Assembly: GCA_046154585.1 (NCBI GenBank)
Contig: JBJXDX010000090.1
Span: forward strand, 62,001-126,000
Origin: CADEFX01 sp046154585
GTDB taxonomy: Bacteria > Pseudomonadota > Alphaproteobacteria > Rhizobiales > Hyphomicrobiaceae
Direction of reading: 5' to 3'
DNA length: 64,000 bases
The position numbers and the translations under genes are program-made. A model generated the notes under the pieces. It had not been told where the DNA came from, searched no databases, and saw nothing but the letters and a program-made list of their open reading frames with translations. Below are positions 60,273 through 64,000 of this stretch, in pieces (the stretch's first letter is position 1; the number at the start of each line of letters is the position of its first letter).

Positions 60273-61340
60273 GTGACCGAGCGTACGCCCTCGCCTGAGC
60301 GCGAAGGCAATTCACCGGCTGACCGGCCGCTCGCCCTGACGATGGGCGACCCTGGAGGAATTGGGCTCGACATCACGCTCGCGAGTTGGGCCAGGCGCGA
60401 GACCTTGGGCGTGCCGCCGTTCATGCTGTATGCGGACCCGGAGGCCATGGCGCAACGGGCGCAAGCGCTGGGTATCACCGCAGCACTCCGGCAGATGGAA
60501 CCGCTGGACGATGTTGCCAGTGTTTTCCGGTCGGCGCTGCCCGTTCGTGCAATCACCTTGCCCGCTCCCGTCGTTGCCGGCCAACCGGATGCCGCCAATG
60601 CATCGGCGGTGATCGCGTCGATCGAGCAGGCGGTCGAGGATGTCGTGGCCGGGCTTGCCTCCGCGGTGGTGACGAACCCGATCGCCAAGTCGGTACTGTA
60701 TTCTGTCGGCTTTGTGCATTCGGGACATACAGAGTTTCTCGCAGCCCTCGCCCAGCGCCACCAGCCCGGCAAAACTTGGTTTCCGGTCATGATGCTTGCC
60801 AGCGACGTGCTGCGCGTCGTGCCGCTGACGGTACACATCCCGCTCGCCGCCGTGCCGGGCGCGTTGACGCGCGACCGCATGCTGACGACATCGCGCATCG
60901 TGTACGAGGCGTTGCGCCGCGACTTCGGCATCACGCGGCCGCGCATCGCCGTGGCAGGGCTCAATCCGCATGCCGGCGAGGATGGTACCATCGGCCGGGA
61001 AGACGCGGATATCATCGCGCCGGCCATTGCCGAGCTTCGGGCCGAGGGCATGATCATCACGGGGCCGATCTCGGCGGACAGTCTGTTCCATGCGGCGGCC
61101 CGCGCCCGCTACGATGCGGCGATCGCCATGTATCACGACCAAGCCCTCATCCCGATCAAAACCCTGGCGTTCGAGACCGGTGTGAACGCAACGCTCGGCC
61201 TGCCGTTCGTGCGCACGTCACCGGATCACGGCACAGCCTTCGACATCGCGGGCTCGGGCGAAGCATCGCCCCTAAGCCTCGTCGCCGCGCTCAAATTGGC
61301 GCAGACGATGGCGCGCCGCCGCGCGGACCACGACGCATGA
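60273..61340 (+). CDS. pdxA: 4-hydroxythreonine-4-phosphate dehydrogenase
   Basis: This is 355 residues from a GTG just after the surA-like stop. LALTMGDPGGIGLDITL, VVTNPIAKSVL and GHTEFLA form the N-terminal domain and metal site; MYHDQALIPIKT and VRTSPDHGTAFDIAG carry the conserved histidines. It acts in the DXP-dependent vitamin B6 pathway. Its stop overlaps the rsmA start (ATGA), giving a surA-pdxA-rsmA operon as in many proteobacteria. Confidence 0.96.
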   Translation: MTERTPSPEREGNSPADRPLALTMGDPGGIGLDITLASWARRETLGVPPFMLYADPEAMAQRAQALGITAALRQMEPLDDVASVFRSALPVRAITLPAPVVAGQPDAANASAVIASIEQAVEDVVAGLASAVVTNPIAKSVLYSVGFVHSGHTEFLAALAQRHQPGKTWFPVMMLASDVLRVVPLTVHIPLAAVPGALTRDRMLTTSRIVYEALRRDFGITRPRIAVAGLNPHAGEDGTIGREDADIIAPAIAELRAEGMIITGPISADSLFHAAARARYDAAIAMYHDQALIPIKTLAFETGVNATLGLPFVRTSPDHGTAFDIAGSGEASPLSLVAALKLAQTMARRRADHDA

Positions 61341-62224
61341 GCCCGCAGGGCGCAGGGGCGAGCCCCGATGGACTGCCCCCGCTACGTGACATCATCCGTT
61401 CCCTCGGGCTCTCGGCCAAGAAAAGCTTAGGCCAGAACTTCATCCTCGATCTCAATCTCACGCGCCGCATTGCACGCGCGGCCGCACCTTTGGAAGGGGT
61501 GACCGTCGTTGAGGTGGGTGCGGGGCCGGGCGGCTTGACGCGGGCCCTGCTGCTGGAAGGCGCTGGCCGGGTCATGGCGCTGGAGCGCGACCACCGCTGC
61601 CTTCCGGCGCTGGAGATGATTGCCGGCCGCCATCCGGGCCGGCTTTCGATCCATATGGACGACGCGCTCGATGCTGACTGGCCAAAGCTTGTCGCCGACG
61701 TCGGATCTGACATCATTATTGCGGCCAACCTTCCCTACAACATTGCGACGCGTCTGCTCATCGGCTGGCTCGAGACCGAGCCGTGGCCGCCCTGGTGGTC
61801 GCGCATGCTGCTGATGTTCCAAAAGGAGGTGGCGCAACGGATCGTGGCGCAGCCGGCGACCAAGGCCTACGGCCGGCTGGCAGTGATATCGCAGTGGCGG
61901 ACGCAGCCGCGTGTGGTCATGACGCTCGGGCCGGAGGCTTTTACGCCGCCGCCCGCCGTCGCATCGGCTGTCGTCGAATTCATCCCGCGTGAGCAGCCGG
62001 AGCCAACCTGCTCGGTCGTGACGCTCGGACGTGTCACCGCGGCGGCGTTCGGACAACGCCGCAAAATGCTGCGCCAGAGCCTCAAGGGTCTCGGTGTCGA
62101 ACCTGCGGAATTGCTCGGCGCCACGGGCGTCGACCCGGAACAACGCGCGGAGCAACTCACGGTCGCCGATTTCGCGCGGCTGGCGCACGTGCTCGATAGC
62201 CGTGCGGCGGCGGTTCGCCGCTGA
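61337..62224 (+). CDS. rsmA: 16S rRNA dimethyladenosine transferase RsmA (KsgA)
   Basis: This is 295 residues from MSPQGAGASPDGLPP. SLGQNFILDLNLTRRIA, SAM motif VEVGAGPGGLTRALL, and the catalytic NLPYNIAT are complete. It dimethylates two adenosines at the 3' end of 16S rRNA. The start overlaps pdxA by 4 bases. The stop abuts the convergent gmk stop with no gap. Confidence 0.96.
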   Translation: MSPQGAGASPDGLPPLRDIIRSLGLSAKKSLGQNFILDLNLTRRIARAAAPLEGVTVVEVGAGPGGLTRALLLEGAGRVMALERDHRCLPALEMIAGRHPGRLSIHMDDALDADWPKLVADVGSDIIIAANLPYNIATRLLIGWLETEPWPPWWSRMLLMFQKEVAQRIVAQPATKAYGRLAVISQWRTQPRVVMTLGPEAFTPPPAVASAVVEFIPREQPEPTCSVVTLGRVTAAAFGQRRKMLRQSLKGLGVEPAELLGATGVDPEQRAEQLTVADFARLAHVLDSRAAAVRR

Positions 62225-62884
62225 TCAGAGGCCCGATTGCAAATCGCGCACGAAATCGGCGAGCCCTTGCTGGCGCGAGCGCCGCAGCCGCTCGGCCGCC
62301 AGGATCGCGCGCAGCCCGGCAAGGCTGACGCCGACATCCTCGTTGATGATGACGTATTCGTATTCCGCCCAGTGGGCGATCTCGGCCGACGCCGCCGCGA
62401 GGCGGCGCGCGACGACGGTGGCATCGTCCTGCGCCCGCGTTTTCAAACGCTGCTCGAGCGCACCCGCGGACGGCGGCAGGATGAACACGCGCACCAGCTC
62501 TTCGGGCGCCCGCTCCTTGAGTTGCTGCGCGCCCTGCCAATCGATGTCGAACAGGACGTCCTTGCCCGCCGCCAGGAGATTCATGACAGCAGCCTTGGGC
62601 GTCCCGTAGAGATTGCCGTGCACGGTGGCCCATTCCAGCAGCGCGTCGCTGTCGCGCATCTGCTCGAAGACGGGTTGATCGCAGAAAATGTAGTCGCGCC
62701 CGTCGATCTCGCCCGGACGCGGTTTGCGCGTCGTCACCGAGATGGAGATGGCGATGCCGGGCTCGGCCTTGAGCAGCTCGCGCGACAGCGTCGTCTTGCC
62801 GGCGCCCGATGGGGAGGACAACACCAGCAGTAGCCCGCGCCGCGCGATGGCCAATCCTGACGATGATTGCGACGTGTCACTCAA
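62225..62884 (-). CDS. gmk: Guanylate kinase
   Basis: This is 219 residues. P-loop LSSPSGAGKTTLSREL, then SVTTRKPRPGEIDGRDYIF and the GMP-binding EWATVHGNLYGT region are intact. It phosphorylates GMP to GDP. The gene overlaps the end of yicC by 8 bases, matching the yicC-gmk operon of related genomes. Confidence 0.97.
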   Translation of the reverse strand: MSDTSQSSSGLAIARRGLLLVLSSPSGAGKTTLSRELLKAEPGIAISISVTTRKPRPGEIDGRDYIFCDQPVFEQMRDSDALLEWATVHGNLYGTPKAAVMNLLAAGKDVLFDIDWQGAQQLKERAPEELVRVFILPPSAGALEQRLKTRAQDDATVVARRLAAASAEIAHWAEYEYVIINEDVGVSLAGLRAILAAERLRRSRQQGLADFVRDLQSGL

Positions 62885-63764
62885 TGTTCTGCACCTGCTC
62901 CCGGAGCTGATCGATCACCGCCTTCAGCTCGAGACTGAAGCGCGTGGTCTCGATGTCGTTCGATTTGGCGCCCAGCGTATTAGCCTCGCGATTGAACTCC
63001 TGCGCGAGAAAGTCGAGCTTGCGGCCAACGGGCGTGCTCGATGCCAGCAGATCGCGTGCCGCACCGACATGCGCCTTCAACCGTTTCAGCTCCTCCTCGA
63101 CGTCTGCGCGCTGCGCAATCATTGCCGCTTCCTGGTAGAGCCGAGATTCGTCCAGGGTATGCGTGGCGTCCAGCAGCTTGGCGACTTGCTCTTTCAGCCG
63201 CAAGCGGATGACGTCGGGTGTGCGCGCCGCGCTCGCCGCAACCTTGTCGACCAGTGTATCGACGGCTCTCAGCAGCGTCTGCAGGACCGGCTCGAGACGG
63301 CCCCCCTCGGACGTGCGCGCCTCGATCATGCTGGTGACAGCGGTGTCCAGGCTCGCCAGCATGGTGGCCTGCCGGGCTTCGACCTCGGCTTCGCTTTCTT
63401 CCTGTTCCACAATATCGAGGACGCCGCGCAAGCCCAGCAGCCCGTCCGGCCGGGGGCGCTCGAAGTCGCCTGCGGCGCGGATGCGATCGATGGCGACCAG
63501 CACCTTGCCGAGCAGCTCCTCGTTCAGGCGCACATCCGAGACCGGGCTCTCGCGTTGCACGCTCAGTGAAACTGAGATGCTGCCGCGCGCCAGCCGTTGC
63601 CCCAATCGTTCGCGGACGATGGGCTCCAGCGCTTCGAAGCCGGCCGGGACGCGCAGGCGAAGGTCCAGGCCGCGGCCGTTGACGCTGCGCAACTCCCAAT
63701 GCCAGCGGACAGCGCCGTGTGTACCGGCGCTGCGCGCAAACCCCGTCATGCTCCTGAGCGTCAT
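62877..63764 (-). CDS. YicC family endoribonuclease-type stress protein
   Basis: This is 295 residues from MTLRSMTGFARSAG, the normal family N-terminus; the frame allows 7 more codons. RSVNGRGLDLRLRVP, and the C-terminal DUF1732 block (RKLDFLAQEFNREANTLGAKS) are standard. YicC proteins have been reported as RNases affecting small RNA stability. It is the gene before gmk. Confidence 0.92.
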   Translation of the reverse strand: MTLRSMTGFARSAGTHGAVRWHWELRSVNGRGLDLRLRVPAGFEALEPIVRERLGQRLARGSISVSLSVQRESPVSDVRLNEELLGKVLVAIDRIRAAGDFERPRPDGLLGLRGVLDIVEQEESEAEVEARQATMLASLDTAVTSMIEARTSEGGRLEPVLQTLLRAVDTLVDKVAASAARTPDVIRLRLKEQVAKLLDATHTLDESRLYQEAAMIAQRADVEEELKRLKAHVGAARDLLASSTPVGRKLDFLAQEFNREANTLGAKSNDIETTRFSLELKAVIDQLREQVQNIE

Positions 63765-63848
63765 GCCAACCCGCGATTGCTCCACGCCTAGGGCCTAGCT
63801 CTAGCCGTTCCTCCAGCGTGCCTCAACCGGGCACGAGCGCGCGACGGG

Positions 63849-64000
63849 TCAGCGCTTGGGCTTGCGCACAGGCAACGGCACGTCCACCGACGCGCGCTTG
63901 GCAGCCTCAGGTCCGCTGTCGGCGCTCTGCAGGGAGGTGGGAACGGGCAGGGCGGCCTGCTGCTCGGCCTGTTTGGCCTTGGTCTCGCGCTCGAGCTTCC
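63849..64000 (-). CDS. C-terminal tail of a gene cut by the window edge (possibly mltG)
   Basis: On the minus strand a frame is open from the window edge to a stop at 63849-63851, reading KLERETKAKQAEQQAALPVP and ending VRKPKR. The charged, Ala/Pro-rich tail is what one sees after the domain of MltG, the endolytic transglycosylase usually preceding yicC in Rhizobiales. Assignment rests on position only; no domain is visible. Confidence 0.4.
   Translation of the reverse strand, partial: KLERETKAKQAEQQAALPVPTSLQSADSGPEAAKRASVDVPLPVRKPKR

Overview
The window is high-GC DNA, densely coding on both strands, and looks like the chromosome of an alphaproteobacterium of the order Hyphomicrobiales (Rhizobiales). 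This rests on gene order more than on any single gene. The run eno, ftsB-like, pdhA, pdhB (with its own lipoyl domain), aceF, lpd, lipA, coq10-like, pncC, ispDF, dusB, ntrB-ntrC-ntrY-ntrX, D-amino acid aminotransferase, hfq, hflX, mazG is a familiar alphaproteobacterial layout. So is pepA, lptF/lptG, lptD, surA-like, pdxA, rsmA, gmk, yicC. No rRNA, tRNA, CRISPR array or intact mobile element was seen.

Region by region. (1) 1-11 kb: a PLP-dependent dehydratase, a zinc-phospholipase-C-like protein with a C-terminal DUF4332-type domain, an EamA transporter, and a minus-strand operon moxR, DUF58, BatA/DUF4159, membrane protein (10980 to 4026). (2) 11-16 kb: DUF1285, CoA-pyrophosphatase-type Nudix, small membrane protein, CCA-adding enzyme, an IalB-like secreted protein, a second Nudix protein and usg. 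(3) 16-20 kb: an HvrA/H-NS-type regulator, then groES-groEL behind a CIRCE operator that overlaps the promoter. (4) 20-23 kb: a decayed patch with an IS5-type transposase pseudogene, a frameshifted unidentified gene, a GtrA protein and a lower-GC stretch. (5) 23-36 kb: queC with two small partners, then enolase, a divisome protein and the pyruvate dehydrogenase/lipoate cluster, interrupted by several small unknown genes and a pair of related lipoproteins. (6) 36-40 kb: pncC, an inserted MarR plus mandelate-racemase-type enzyme pair, and ispDF. (7) 40-51 kb: dusB, the two Ntr two-component systems, D-amino acid aminotransferase, hfq, hflX, mazG. (8) 51-64 kb: a secreted alpha/beta hydrolase, leucyl aminopeptidase, and an envelope block in which LptF and LptG are one continuous polypeptide, followed by LptD, a SurA-like chaperone, PdxA, RsmA, Gmk, YicC and the tail of a further gene.

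Functional themes are central carbon entry (enolase to acetyl-CoA, with lipoate synthesis for PDH and its lipoyl domains), nitrogen and redox regulation (NtrBC/NtrYX), RNA control (Hfq, CCA, DusB, RsmA) and outer-membrane biogenesis (the LptFG inner-membrane permease, LptD and SurA). The items most worth a second look are the single-chain LptF-LptG permease, the tandem lipoproteins sharing a C-x50-C module beside lpd, the phospholipase/DUF4332 fusion, and the A-rich hfq leader. All functional statements come from reading motifs and gene order; no database search was run.
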